Assembly (NCBI RefSeq): GCF_016808335.1
Contig: NC_053146.1
Span: 30,357,495 to 30,421,494 of the forward strand
DNA length: 64,000 nt
Direction of reading: 5' to 3'
From: Panicum virgatum
Lineage: Eukaryota > Streptophyta > Magnoliopsida > Poales > Poaceae
Below, piece after piece: positions 1 through 10,493 of the stretch. Numbering within the stretch: position 1 is the stretch's first letter; each line of letters begins with the position of its first letter. The position numbers were made by a program, and so were the translations under genes. Below the pieces are notes generated by a model. It worked only from the letters and a program-made list of their open reading frames with translations, was not told the DNA's origin and did not search any database.

Positions 1-664
1 GAGGTTTCCTGGAGGAAGACGGTCCCATCCGAGCAAGCCGGGGGTTTGTCTTTCCAGATCTCCCGCAGATTCCTCCTCCCGAATTCTGCTTCTTGTTTTG
101 CAGAGTGTTTTTAGCCATCTTAATGCAGTCGTCGAGCATAGAATCTACTCGATCGACCCCAGAGAGTATGTCACCCAACCATTCCTGTGGTGGGATTAAC
201 GCTTCTAGGTTCTGCTGTGTTTTAGATGAGCCAAGAGCGGATTTTTCAAGTTTAATGCATCCCTCTATTGATCGTGAAACTCGATCTACTCCATCGAGTA
301 GTTCTGAGTTGTCGATCTTGGGGCGTTTGATTGACTTGAGATAAGTCAGGTATTTTCCAAGGGTTTCGGAAAAGTGAAGATTTTTGAAATCAGAATTTGT
401 GTCGGACTCGACTGACCCATGAATTTGAGTTAGAGTTGACACGTTTTCTGTAGTATCCGAACTGAGCTCGAGTAGAGCTTGTTTTCCGTCGAGATCTGTG
501 GTCTTGTAGACGTCGGCGGGTTGAAAGATGGTTTTCGGTTTAGGCGAGTTGGGCGTGACAAGGTGGCTGTAGAAGCCTCCCAATCCATCAGTTGTGCAGG
601 CCCAGGAACCGAAAACGAGAGTTGTGCCCTTGGGCACGTTGTTGGCATCGCTTGAACCAGCCAT
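1..664 (-). CDS. gag: N-terminal gag of Tat-type Gypsy element B' (partial)
   Basis: An open frame of 221 codons runs from an ATG at 664 to the left window edge without a stop, so only the N-terminus is visible. It starts 46 bases inside the LTR end at 711, after the primer-binding region, where a gag start is expected. Residues around 15-50 read TTLVFGSW, then GGFYSHL and P-rich sequence. The same pattern (VTFVFGSW, GGFDSHL) opens the gag of element B at 10919, so the two are members of one family in opposite orientation. The next ~130 residues hold two similar helical segments, each with a VDRV motif followed by C-I-K. I see no capsid or zinc-knuckle region, which would lie outside the window. 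Gag would form the retrotransposon particle. Unlike B, this copy has no break in the visible part. Confidence 0.75.
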   Translation of the reverse strand, partial: MAGSSDANNVPKGTTLVFGSWACTTDGLGGFYSHLVTPNSPKPKTIFQPADVYKTTDLDGKQALLELSSDTTENVSTLTQIHGSVESDTNSDFKNLHFSETLGKYLTYLKSIKRPKIDNSELLDGVDRVSRSIEGCIKLEKSALGSSKTQQNLEALIPPQEWLGDILSGVDRVDSMLDDCIKMAKNTLQNKKQNSGGGICGRSGKTNPRLARMGPSSSRKP

Positions 665-690
665 CAAATTCGCCGATGAACTCGCCGAAT

Positions 691-709
691 CCCCTACCTG
701 GCGCGAAAG
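691..709 (-). promoter_or_regulatory. Primer-binding region of element B'
   Basis: On the minus strand the LTR end CCGACA is followed by a sequence containing GCGCCAGGTAGGGG, the usual post-LTR sequence of Tat-type grass elements. The priming tRNA is not assigned here. Confidence 0.55.
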
Positions 710-710
710 T

Positions 711-1132
711 TGTCGGTGTTTACCGCCAAGCCTGCTCAGGGATACCCTTAGCAGTAAGGTTTGTAGGTAGGGATCGACTGCTCTGGAACTCGATGGTACA
801 AGGAACATAAAGATTTAGATAGGTTCGGGCTGCGAGTTGCATAATACCCTAAGTCCTATGTCGTTGTTTGAATTGCCTTAGGTGTTGATGTTTTGAGCGG
901 GTCCCTGCCCGCCCTTATATATCCGGGGGGGGGATAGGGTAGGGTTACATGGAAAGTCCTAGCCGAGTACAGTTGGAGTCCTACTACAATACAATCGGGT
1001 AGTTTCCTTTGTACTACAGCTAGTTATACGCCTATTCGGGTGGTTACAAGACAAGTAAGGTACATTCATGAGCTATCTCTTACTCTAGAACATTCTATGC
1101 CTATAAGCAGTCCCACTGCACCGGGTCTGACA
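711..1132 (-). repeat. 5' LTR of Tat-type element B'
   Basis: The 422-base LTR begins TGTCAGACCCGG (at 1132, minus strand) and ends CCGACA (at 711). It matches the LTR at 10494-10905 along its length, with scattered substitutions. It holds a TATA-type box at 914-921 (minus). The base run right of it (1133-1137, GTGGC) would be its TSD; the partner lies left of the window. It interrupts the chromovirus LTR fragment at 1133-1986. Confidence 0.85.
914..921 (-). promoter_or_regulatory. TATA box in LTR of B'
   Basis: TATATAAG on the minus strand, followed by GGGCGGGCAGGG. The same arrangement occurs at 10697-10704 in the related LTR of B. Confidence 0.5.
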
Positions 1133-1986
1133 GTGGCTAGCAACGAGGGGAGGCAGCGGCGAGCTTCCGGTGAGTGCGGGAGAGCTCGTCTGGGCACGGA
1201 ACGGAGGCAAACCGGAGGGATATCGGATCGGGAAGCAACGGGGCACTCACCTAGCTTACCAGAATGGGTTGAGTGGTGGTGAGAAAGGAGATCGGCGGCG
1301 ACGTGCGAGCTCGAGTGAAGACAGCGGCGCACATGCGTGGGTGCAGGGGTTAGGGCAAAAGCGAAAGAGGCGGCAGAGAAGAAGTGGGGCCGGGCACACG
1401 GGGAAAAAGGACGCGGCCGGGAGGCCGAGTCGGCTTCGGCATGCGGGCCCTTGGCCCAGGCACGACGGAGCGGGAGTCTGCTCTGGACACGGTGAGGGTT
1501 GGGGGATGACAGGTGGCCCCCACCTGTTAGCGAGAGAACGGAGAGGAAAAAGAAAACAGAAAAGAAAAAGAGAAGTGGGCCGATAACGGGCCGAAGAAGA
1601 GAGGAAGGAGGAAAAGAAAATGGGCTGGCGGGGAAAAGGATAAAGAAAGAATCGTGCCGACGCGGGGGAAACAGGCCGACGGCCCAGGTTGGGTAGAAAA
1701 ATATAAAAGAAAAAGATGTAATGGAAAAAGGAAAAGGGTTTTTGACGCCCAAAAAATGAAATTAATTCATATAAAATAGATAAAACCTTCAGAAATTCTG
1801 AAAAAATTATTGGAGCTTCATAAACTCAAACACATACATACAAAAATAAAATATGCACCAGCATGAATGCAACAAATCATTTTGAAGCCTATGGTGATTT
1901 TTAAATATTGCAAAATTAATTCCTTTTGTCTCCAAAATTATATAACTATTATGAACAGTTTTAGAAGTAAATTTTAGGGTGTTACA
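1133..1986 (-). repeat. Truncated LTR of a chromovirus-family (E-type) element
   Basis: On the minus strand this starts TGTAACACCCTAA at 1986. It has an A/T-rich first part, including the GCACCAGCATGAATGCAACA block also seen at 63726-63745, then a GC-rich stretch typical of the E-family LTRs at 33-64 kb. It is cut at 1132 by element B'. Long open frames on both strands here (for example 1066-1752 minus) are base-composition artefacts. It sits inside the 5' LTR of Copia element A. Confidence 0.7.
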
Positions 1987-2017
1987 ACCCCCCTCTAGGC
2001 ATCTTCAGATCCTCTCA

Positions 2018-2031
2018 GTTGGTATCAAAGC
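2018..2031 (+). promoter_or_regulatory. tRNA-iMet-type primer-binding site of A
   Basis: GTTGGTATCAAAGC follows the LTR end. The Copia consensus is TTGGTATCAGAGC, so one base differs. Confidence 0.75.
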
Positions 2032-2071
2032 TTGGATCTCCGACTAGAGCTTTACCGCTTGGAGAAGAAAG

Positions 2072-4112
2072 ATGTTGGGTGAACATTCACCTAAGAGTCC
2101 CGTCGATCTGACGGATGAGGAGAATAAAGATAAGAGCAAGAACAACGAAGGCAAAGCTGAGCAGAAAAGCAAGATGAGTCAAGTGGTTCAAAAGGCAAGA
2201 GGAAGAAGAGTAAAAGTGATGATGATGAAACGGATTCAAGTGATGACGTAATGTCACATCAAGAATAGAAAGCCTAGAAGAAAGAGCAAATATTGAAGAT
2301 AAAAAAGAAGAAGAAGTCCAGCTCCAAGATCTTGATTGATCCAAGTGATGATTCGGACTCCGATCGGAAGAGAAGATCCTTTAGGACATCTAGCAAAAGC
2401 AGCTCACTAAAGGAGAAGAAAAAGGTTGATTATCACTGTGTTTCTCATGATTATACATTCCAACTTCCTAGTGATCATGGTGCATCAATTCACATGGGAA
2501 AGCCCCCGTTCTTTGATGGAACTGGATACAATCAATGGAAAACTAAGATGTTTGGCTATTTGAATGCAATTCATAAAGATCTTTGGAAGGTTGTAGAAGT
2601 CGGGTGTGAAATTCCGGATGAGGATGAGACTCCAACGCCATTGCAACAATATGTGTTGCAAAGAAATTTTCAAGCCTTGAACATCATTCACACATCCGTG
2701 AGTTCGAAAGAATTTGACAAAATTGAAGATGCACTAACCGCAAAGGATGCTTGGGACACATTGCAAGTCACTATCAAGGATCAAGGAAAGTTTGTGAATC
2801 AAGAATCAAGACCTTGGAAGATGAACTAAGTCTTTTCTCTATGAAAAAGGATGAAAGTGTCAAAGAGATGTACAACCGTATGAAGAAGATTACAAATCAA
2901 ATCAAGTCACTTGGTGGCGATAAATGGGGTGATTGTGAGATTGTGGATAAGCTCTTGACCATGTACATGACTAGCGATGTCACTTTACCTAGCTTGATAA
3001 GAGCTAAAAGATAATTCAAGCACTTCACCACTGAAAATGTTCTTGGAAGAATTGAGGCTCATCATGACCAACTAAGGAGAGTCAAAATAAATAAAGATTT
3101 GGCCAAACTTCAAGAGCAAGCAGCAAAGAACAATGGTCTAGCCTTACAAGCAAGTTCCAAAGGTAAAGAGAAAGTTTCTCAATCATCCAAGAATGAAGCA
3201 TCTAGCAATGATGAAGATGATGAGCTCGATGATGAGCAAATGGCATTGTTTATCAAGAACTTTAGAAGAGTCTTTAGAAAAGGCACCTTCCGAAATTATG
3301 GCAAGAACAAGGGCAAGTATGAACCAAGAATAAAATCCAACAAGCTTTGTTTTTGGTGCAATAAACTTGGGCATTTCATTGCGGATTGTCTGGAAGAGAA
3401 GAAAAAGAATAAAGACAACAAAGAAAGCGCATCCAAGAAAGAAAGACCAAGATACAAGAAACAAGCCGGTGAAGCTCATCTTGGTCAAGAATGGGATTCA
3501 CAAGAAGAAAGTGACTCCGAGAATGAAGTTGTTGCAACCATGGTAATCAAGGCATCCCTCATCATTCCACTACATTGTTTGAAGATTTTACCTATGATGA
3601 GGATCAAGATCAAGTTATGTGTCTCATGGCAAATAATGTGAAGGTAAATTCTCCAAACTTATCGGATGATGAACTAGATGAGGAGGATGAAGTAACAAGC
3701 CTAATTAGCCAATATGGTAAAAAGGGTGCAACTAAAATAATGAAACTAATGATGAAAATGAATGAATTGGAAGAGACTCTTGAATCTCAAGAGGAATTGC
3801 TTAGGCTTGAGAGAGAAATATCCAAAACTCTTGAAAAGGACCTTGCCTGTGAAAGGAAGGAGAACAAGAGGATTAAGGACTCTCTCAAAACCAATGATAG
3901 CATACTTCTTGAAGGAAGAGAGTCACTCACTAGTGAAAAAGAAGAAAGTGAATAAGTTAACCAAGAAATATTCTTTGGTAGAGGACACAAATGCTAATTT
4001 GATAAGTGAAAATGTGAAACTTCAAGAAAGCTTAACAAGCTTGCAAGCCATTCACATAGCACTTGAAGTTGAGCACAACACCACTTTTGAGAGCTACTCA
4101 AAAGCTAGTTAG
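2072..4112 (+). pseudogene. gag: Copia gag pseudogene (element A)
   Basis: A gag reading can be followed through several frame changes. It has a Lys/Asp/Ser-rich start (2072-2480). A UBN2/DUF4219-type gag region follows, with KPPFFDGTGYNQWKTKM at about 2503-2553 and KDAWDTLQ near 2740. The frame shifts near 2770 and there is a TAA at 3012-3014. A CCHC zinc knuckle (C-X2-C-X4-H-X4-C) lies at 3348-3389. Further shifts occur near 3560 and 3945. The part from 3650 to 4112 is a Glu/Lys-rich predicted coiled coil. The family role is particle assembly and RNA binding. No intact product is possible without correcting at least four breaks. Confidence 0.75.
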
Positions 4113-4254
4113 AAATCTAGTTCATCTATTCCATCAACAAGTAATGGTTGTGCATGTTGTTATAACATTGATCTTCAAACTTGTGCTACTAACCATGTCG
4201 AGATGAATGCTATGAAGAAAGATATTACTAGGATCACTCAACTATTGCAAGAAG

Positions 4255-4821
4255 ATGTCTCTCAAGATGAGAAAGCCTCCAAAACAAATCCTATTTCAAG
4301 GGGTAGGTGAGTTTGAGAAGCATACCAAGGGATTTGGCTCAAAGTACATGAGCAAATTTGGATTTGAGAAGGGTAAAGGGCTTGGGAGAAATGAGCAAGG
4401 CATCCCACAATCCATCCCATACATCAAGAACAACAAGACCGCCGCTTTGGTTGGAAATGGAGGTCTTGTGAACATGACTACTCCTATTCGCAAGGGAGAA
4501 GGGAAATCTAAAGGGTCTAGTCATGTCAAGTTTGTCAAAAGAGGCACTACGTGTGATGAGGGTGCCAAGATTGTTGCATCCTCATTAAAGCAAGATAAGT
4601 TCAAGGCCTCAAGCAACTTCAAGACACAAGGATCATCTTCTCACATATCCTTTTACGCAGATTTTGTGTTGACTAGAAACCACCATGGTAAAGTGGTTGC
4701 TAGATTTGATTGTCACTACACATTTAACACTAACCTAAAGAGTCATGTGTGGGTGCCCAAGGTGCTTGTCACTAACGTTCTAGGACCCAAATATCGTTGG
4801 GTACCTAAAAGAAAGGAGTAA
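4255..4821 (+). CDS. G-patch-containing segment of the Copia gag region
   Basis: A 188-residue open segment continues the gag reading after a frame change. Residues 25-66 form a recognisable G-patch: KGFGSKYMSKFGFEKGKGLG followed by R-N-E-Q-G-I, with the conserved G-x-G-L-G core at residues 40-44. G-patch domains bind RNA or activate DEAH helicases. They are best known in host splicing factors and at the C-terminus of some retroviral proteases. The segment ends with two VWVPK/RWVPK-like repeats and TAA at 4819-4821, just before the protease in another frame. There is no ATG at its start, so it would be part of a polyprotein. Confidence 0.65.
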   Translation: MSLKMRKPPKQILFQGVGEFEKHTKGFGSKYMSKFGFEKGKGLGRNEQGIPQSIPYIKNNKTAALVGNGGLVNMTTPIRKGEGKSKGSSHVKFVKRGTTCDEGAKIVASSLKQDKFKASSNFKTQGSSSHISFYADFVLTRNHHGKVVARFDCHYTFNTNLKSHVWVPKVLVTNVLGPKYRWVPKRKE

Positions 4822-4831
4822 TTTTGTTTTG

Positions 4832-4985
4832 TAGGGATACTCCTCCAGTGGATCAACTTGGGTGATCGATAGTGGATGTACAGATCATATGACCGAAGAA
4901 AGGAGTATGTTTGACACATTGACAAAATCAAGTAGTGATCACTACATTACATTTGCCAGGAATGAAAAGGAAAAGTTCTTGGAAC
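4832..4985 (+). pseudogene. pol: Copia aspartic protease fragment (element A)
   Basis: In the second frame the sequence reads STWVIDSGCTDHMTEERSMF at about 4853-4912, the Copia protease active-site motif D-S-G-x-T-x-H-M. The frame is offset from the preceding gag segment, which ends in TAA at 4819-4821. It is lost again near 4975-4990, where the flap/G-K-V-L-G-T-G-N-I motif continues in the first frame. The bases before it (TTTTGTTTTGTAG, 4823-4835 region) resemble a 3' splice site. Confidence 0.65.
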
Positions 4986-6597
4986 CGGTAACATCAATCT
5001 AAACTCACAATTCAATCTTTCAAATGTTCTTTTAGTTGAATCACTTGGTTACAATTTGTTGTCCATTTCACAACTTTGTGACTCAAGCTTCAATTGTTTA
5101 TTCACTAACAAGGGTGTGTCCGACATTAGAAGAAGCGATGACTCCGTTGCTTTCAAGGGTGTGCTCAAGGGAAAGCTCTATCTAGTGGATTTTTCACATG
5201 AGAAAGCTCAACTTGACACATGTTTGGTGGCAAAGTCTAGCTTGGGTTGGTTATGGCATCGCCGACTAGCTCACGTTGGGATGAGAAATCTCAACAAGCT
5301 TCTAAAGGGGGATCACATCCAAGGACTAACCAATGTTTCTTTTGAGAAAGATCATGTGTGTAGTGCATATCAAGCGGAAAAGCAAGTTGGTGTTCGTCAT
5401 CCATCAAAGAGCATCGTCACCACCGTCAAGCCATTTGAACATCAACATATGGATCTATTTGGGCTGGTGGCTTATATAAGCATTGGTGGTAACAAATATG
5501 GTTTTGTCATTGTTGATGATTATTCTCGTTTCACTTGGGGATTCTTTTTGCATGACAAAAGTGTAGTACAAGAAACATTCAAGAAATTTGCAAAAAGAAC
5601 TCAAAATGAGTTTGAAACCAAGATCAAGACAGTAAGAAGCGGCAATGGCACCGAGTTCAAGAACACAAACATAGAAGAATATCTTGATGGAGAGGGAATT
5701 GGTCATGAGTTCTCGGTTCCATACACACCTCAACAAAATGGAATTGTCAAGAGAGAGAATAGAACTATCATCAAAGCTGCAAGAACAATGCTTGATGAAT
5801 ACAAGATCTCGGATCAATTTTGGTTGGAAGCAATCAACACGGCATGTCATGCAATCAACCGCATATATCTACACAAGATCTTGAACAAGATGGCATAGGA
5901 CCTTCTACTTCGTAAAAAGCCTAATATATCATACTTCAGAGTTTTTGGAAGTAAGTGCTTTATTCTAAACAAGAAACCCAAAAAGTCTAAGTTTGCACCT
6001 AAAGTAGATGAAGGTTTCCTTTTTGGTTATGCCTCAAATGCTCATGGCTATCACATCTTCAACAAAACCTCAGGTTGCGTTGAGATTGCGTGTGACGTGA
6101 CATTTGATGAATCTAACGACTCTCAAGGAGAGCAAGTTGATGATGTTGTAGGATTGGAAGAGCCATCGAGCAAGGCAATCAAGAAGCTAGCCATTGGAGA
6201 AATCAAACCCCAAGAACAAGAAGATCAAGATGAGGATGACATGATGTTACCAACACCATCAACAATACATTCCGCAGCGCATCCAGGATACTCGGGGAAT
6301 AAGGCCGGAGACTCCTGATCCCCTATCCGGACTACCCGGACCGAGGACCGGTCTATCCGGAACATGCATGAAGAACCATCATCATCATCTCATCAAGATC
6401 AACCTCAAGTTGAAGAAGAAGCTGAACCAGTTCAACAACAAGCTCAAATTCCTCATCCAAGAGTACATCAAAGTATTCAAAAGGATCATCTCATGGATAA
6501 CATCCTTGGAAGTATAAATAAAGGGGTAACCACTCGCTCTCGTTTGGCTACCTTTTGTGAACATTATTCGTTTGTTTTTTTCCTTGGAGCCTCTTAA
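4986..6597 (+). pseudogene. pol: Copia integrase (element A), catalytic residues lost
   Basis: Numbering is from 5056. A GAG-pre-integrase zinc region has H68 and H73, but its Cys pair reads C-S-A-Y, so the second Cys is lost. The DDE core keeps D133 (MDLFG). The second acidic residue is Gly196 (RSGNGTEF instead of RSDNGTEF) and the third is Lys232 (IVKREN instead of VVERKN). The D-x62-x-x35-x spacing is unchanged, so the enzyme would be inactive. A TAG at 5896-5898 interrupts the frame, after which FRVFGSKCFIL and FLFGYA motifs continue. A TGA at 6316-6318 follows. The tail to 6597 is the acidic/Gln-rich linker before RT, ending with GVTTRSRLATFCEHYSFV. Confidence 0.85.
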
Positions 6598-8118
6598 GGT
6601 AGATGACGCTTTGGATGATCCAGATAGGGTGATGGACATGCAAGAGGAGTTGAACAACTTCACCCGGAATGAAGTATGGTCCTTAGTAGAAAGACCCAAG
6701 CAAAATGTCATCGAAATCAAGTGGGTCTTTCGAAACAAGCAAGATGAAAATGGTGTGGTAACAAGAAACAAGGCAAGGTTGGTTGCTCAAGGATTCATGC
6801 AAATCGAGGGTTTGAATTTTGGTGAAACTTATGCTCCCATACTTAGCTTTAGTCAATTCGCATTTTACTTGCCTATGCTACTCACCATGATTTCAATCTA
6901 TACCAAATGGATGTGAAAAGGGCATTTCATAATGGACCAATCTCCGAATTGGTATATGTCGAGCAACCACCAGGCTTTGAGCACCCCAAGTTTCCAAAGC
7001 ACATCTACAAGCACCATAAGGTTCTCTATGGGCTAAAGCAAGCTCCTAGACCATGGTATGAATGCCTTAAGGATTTTCTCTTACAAAAAGGCTTTGAGAT
7101 AGGCAACGCCGATCCTACTCTTTTTATTCGCAAAGTTGATAAAGATATATTTGTATGCCAAATATATGTCGATGATATTATATTTGGTTCCACTAATCAA
7201 ACTTGGTGCGAGGATTTTAGAAGGATTATGACAAAGAGATTCGAGATGTCCATGATGGGTCAGTTAACCTTCTTCCTTGGATTTCAAATCAAGCAACTCA
7301 AGGATGGCACATTCATTAGTCAAACCAAATATACTAAAGACATGGTCAATAAGTTTGATATGGAAAATGCCAAACCCATCAAAACTCCCATGTCAACTCA
7401 AGGACATCTTAATCTAAATGAAGACAGAAAGGCCGTGGATCAAAAGGTATATCGCTCCATGATTGGATCCCTTCTTTACCTTTGTGCATCTAGGCCCGAT
7501 ATCATGCTTAGTGTGCACATGTGTGCAAGGTTTCAAGCTAATCCGAAAGAATATCATTTGATGGCGGTTAAAAGAATTTTAAGATATTTAGTTTTTACTC
7601 CTAACCTTGGCTTATGGTATCCCAAGGGCTCATCTTTCGACTTACTTGGCTATTCCGATTCGGATTATGCCAGTTGCAAAGTAGATCGGAAGAGCACTAT
7701 GGGGACTTGTCAATTCCTTGGCCAGTCCTTAGTGGCGTGGAGCTCCAAGAAGCAAAATTCTGTTGCCTTGTCCATGGTGGAGGCTGAATATGTCGCGGCC
7801 GGTTCTTGTTGTGCACAACTCTTGTGGATGAGACAAACCTTGAGTGGCTTCGGTTGTCATTTTGGTGTGATTCCTCTCTTGTGTGATAATGAGAGCGCAA
7901 TCAAACTAGCTAACAATCGGGTGCAACACTCCCGAACAAAGCACATAGGTATTAGACATCACTTCTTATAGGATCATGAGGCTAAGGGAGATATTGCTTT
8001 ACGACATGTAAGCACCGACGGGCATCTTGCCGATATCTTTACCAAGCCTCTAAATGAGCAAAGTTTTTGTGCTTCGAGGAGTGGACTAAATATTTTGGAT
8101 TCTCGTAACCTAGCTTGA
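6598..8118 (+). pseudogene. pol: Copia reverse transcriptase and RNase H (element A)
   Basis: RT starts in the frame of LNNFTRNEVWSLVERP (6649-6696) and IKWVFRNKQDENGVVTRNKA (6718-6777). It loses the region normally reading around ARLESIR-LLA (6830-6905), then continues in another frame from 6907. Numbering from 6907, D2 (MDVKRAF) and Y87-V-D-D90 (YVDDIIFGS) are present, so the RT catalytic Asp residues remain. RNase H keeps SDSDYA, VEAEYVAA and LLCDNESAI. The last acidic position in TKHIGIRHHF is Gly instead of Asp. A TAG at 7969-7971 interrupts it, and the final ~48 residues (to TGA at 8116-8118) include LADIFTKPL. Confidence 0.85.
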
Positions 8119-8259
8119 ACTCTTGTGCATTTCTATGTGATCTTAGTCTAGGTTCTTTGAAAATGAAAATGTTTTTCAAAACAAAACTGTGAGAATTTGT
8201 CTTTGAAAGAATTTGGATTTCAATCGTTGCTTACTTGAGGTCATTGTTTCCCTTGATTG
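8119..8259 (+). other. 3' noncoding part of Copia A
   Basis: Non-coding sequence after the pol stop and before the inserted LTR at 8260. No PPT is visible; the rest of the 3' end lies beyond the insertion. The last five bases (GATTG, 8255-8259) are the candidate left TSD of element F. Confidence 0.5.
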
Positions 8260-9530
8260 TGTTGGAAATATGCCCTAGAGGCAATCATATTTTCTTGTAT
8301 TCATGATTAATAAAGTGTTCCTTGAATATCCATGAATGACAACTTGTATTGATTAATGCTTATGTGAAGTATTTGTGAAACTCTTTACTTGTATGGATAT
8401 TACAAAATATTCCTAGTCGGAGTTGATTGACTACGTTTCACAAGTCATGGATATGGGGATGTCAAACTAATAATGTGGGCTCATGTGAGACATGAGATTG
8501 AACTGACCCAACACAAGATGATGACTTCTCATTACACAATATGTACGCTGTGTCCTAAGACCTGAGATCGTCGTATGTACTCATGATGTGAACCGACTTA
8601 CTTATGAGCGATCAAATGCTACACCGTAACTGGGTAGTTATAAAGGTGGCTTTCGGGTTTGCCAAGAAGCAGACATAGTTGGTCAAGATGGGATTTGCCC
8701 CTCTCTACAAGAGCGAGATATCTCTGGCCCTCGAGTGATTCGGATCAGGAAATGCATGGCCATGCTGGGGTTAAGAGCTAACCAAGGATTCCTAATCACA
8801 GGATCGAGAAAGAGTAGTCGACTTGAAGCTAGACCAAATATCGTGAGGCAAAGGGAACAATATGTATAAGATTGTGACGGCTCGACAAATATGATTCGCG
8901 CGCGCATAGGAGTTGACACGTCTTGCTAGAGACCGCTATCAACTATTGGCGAGTCAGAGTACTCGGCCATGTCTATTCATGCGTGAACCCATAGGATCAC
9001 ACACTTAAGGGCCAAAAGCCTAATGAGGATGAAATCCAAATTTGACTGGGCTTATATGCACTAATGGGCTTCAGTTGGCCCATTAGGGGACGCCCAAGGT
9101 GGGGCCCATGGGAGCCCACCAAAGGGGGTGCCTCCAGGCCTATAAAATAGGGGTGGCGAGGGGGGCGCCATCCCCTTGAAAACCTAGCTGCCCGTCCCCA
9201 CTTTGGCACCCATCCCATGGAGGCCGCCCCCTCCTTGCTGCCGTCTCCTCGTGCATCAAGCCCTAGTTCGTTCTCACGGATCTAGCAATCCGGAGTGTGA
9301 AGCTTCTTCCCGTACGTGTGGACTTTGTGGAGGTGCTGCGCTTGTTGCACAAGGACGAGCCGTTCGTGTGGTGTTTCACACAACTGCACTGCCAGCTTCC
9401 ATCTGCACTACAACGACACGCTAAAGAAGTTCCGCAACCGCGCGTCTAGTGGTAATCCCGTGATCTATAACTGCAGTAATTCTGGTTTATGCGATAGAAA
9501 ATTTTTGTTTTGCTACCTCATATTCCTACA
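8260..9530 (+). repeat. 5' LTR of Angela-like element F
   Basis: Starts TGTTGGAA and ends TTCCTACA, an imperfect 8-base terminal inverted repeat. A TATA box (9141-9148) sits after a GC-rich stretch, and a primer site follows directly at 9531. The 3' third (9165-9430) is the likely R/U5. Confidence 0.85.
9141..9148 (+). promoter_or_regulatory. TATA box in LTR of F
   Basis: TATAAAAT with downstream AGGGG, about 390 bases before the LTR end, the usual position of the promoter in this family. Confidence 0.55.
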
Positions 9531-9546
9531 GCGGTATCAAAAGCCA
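9531..9546 (+). promoter_or_regulatory. Primer-binding site of element F
   Basis: GCGGTATCAAAAGCCA directly follows the LTR end. It is the BARE/Angela version of the tRNA-iMet site TGGTATCAGAGCC. Confidence 0.75.
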
Positions 9547-10493
9547 GTGCTGTGTCATTATAGATTTAGATATGTGCATATGGAGATATGCGTAATTGCA
9601 GATCGATCTATGACCTAGTTTCGTAAACTTGCTGTGAAGGTTGTGCAACGACATACTCCTACCGGTCGGTTTTCCGCCACCAGAGTTAAGTGATGCACAT
9701 AAACTCGGTCTCTGCGGTTGGAGATCAATGTGATTGGTCGAATCGAAACTTAGGGCATAAGTTAAATGCATGAGATGCTTAGGACAGTAGATTGGATCTA
9801 CTACGAATTCTGTTTTGTTGCAAAAGCATGTTTTACCGTAAAACAGTCATAACTTTTGCATACAAACTCTGATTGAGGCAAATTTTATATCGATTTGTAT
9901 CTACAGAAAAAGGTAAACTTGGTTTTGAACTGAAGTGGTGTTTTCGTGAAATTTAGATTTCCCAAGTTCGGTCGTTAAGATAGGGTTTTGGGCGATTTAA
10001 GTTCGGACGTCGGAATCGCATCTCTATTTTGCAGGTTTTGTGATCGGTATGGCCCCTATATGTATGTGATGCATGTGTGTAATTGTTTCATAACCTGCGT
10101 GTTGTGATTATGACAATTTAGTAGGAGCCATATGAATTGTTGCATTTGATGTAATGGCCTGCGTGCCAACCTGTGATGATCCAAGTCATGAATTTAATTT
10201 TATTTACTAGCTATTAGGTGTAATAGCGAGTTCTAGTTCTTGGAGTTTTCATCACATGAAGGATGGTGCATATGTACATGGAGATGGAGATCAATATGGT
10301 GAACAAGTTCCATGGACATGGAGATCAACATGGCGAAGTTCTATGGAGTTGGAGATTGCCATAAGAACAAGGGCCATACTGATTCACAATTATGTGCCTG
10401 CCATTCTTAACATTTTATTACTATGTGAGATTATTGTAGAAGTAGAACGATCCCTCACAAATTTCGAGCTATCATGCCCTACCAACTAAACTT
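9547..10493 (+). other. 5' leader of element F, noncoding
   Basis: About 950 bases of leader between the primer site and the insertion of B. It contains three degenerate CATGGAGAT repeats near 10277-10345 and no supported gene. The final AACTT (10489-10493) is the candidate left TSD of B. Confidence 0.6.

Larger units (their letters stand above)
1987..8259 (+). mobile_element. Degenerate Opie/SIRE-like Copia element A
   Basis: A Ty1/Copia order is seen: gag with UBN2-type region and zinc knuckle, protease, integrase, RT, RNase H. Integrase before RT defines Copia. The last 31 bases of the 5' LTR (1987-2017, ending CCTCTCA) are followed by a tRNA-iMet-type primer site. Most of the 5' LTR is displaced to the left by the nested LTR at 1133-1986. 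The 3' UTR, PPT and 3' LTR are cut off at 8259 by the Angela-like element F. Frameshifts and stops break all coding parts, so this is the oldest visible layer. Confidence 0.85.
8260..10493 (+). mobile_element. 5' part of a BARE/Angela-like Copia element F
   Basis: A 1271-base LTR (8260-9530) begins with the well-known TGTTGGAAATATGCCCTAGA of the grass BARE/Angela/WIS group. It is followed by a primer site and about 950 bases of 5' untranslated leader. The coding part is not in the window because Tat element B is inserted at 10494. No believable gag frame is present. A 77-codon open frame at 10256 lies in repetitive CATGGAGAT-type leader sequence and is not supported as a gene. Confidence 0.85.

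Noticed and set aside
1066..1752. 228-codon minus-strand frame
   Set aside because: It crosses from one LTR into another unrelated LTR and has low-complexity Phe/Ser/Pro content; no family match.
10256..10489. 77-codon frame in the leader of element F
   Set aside because: It lies in repetitive noncoding leader sequence and resembles no gag.
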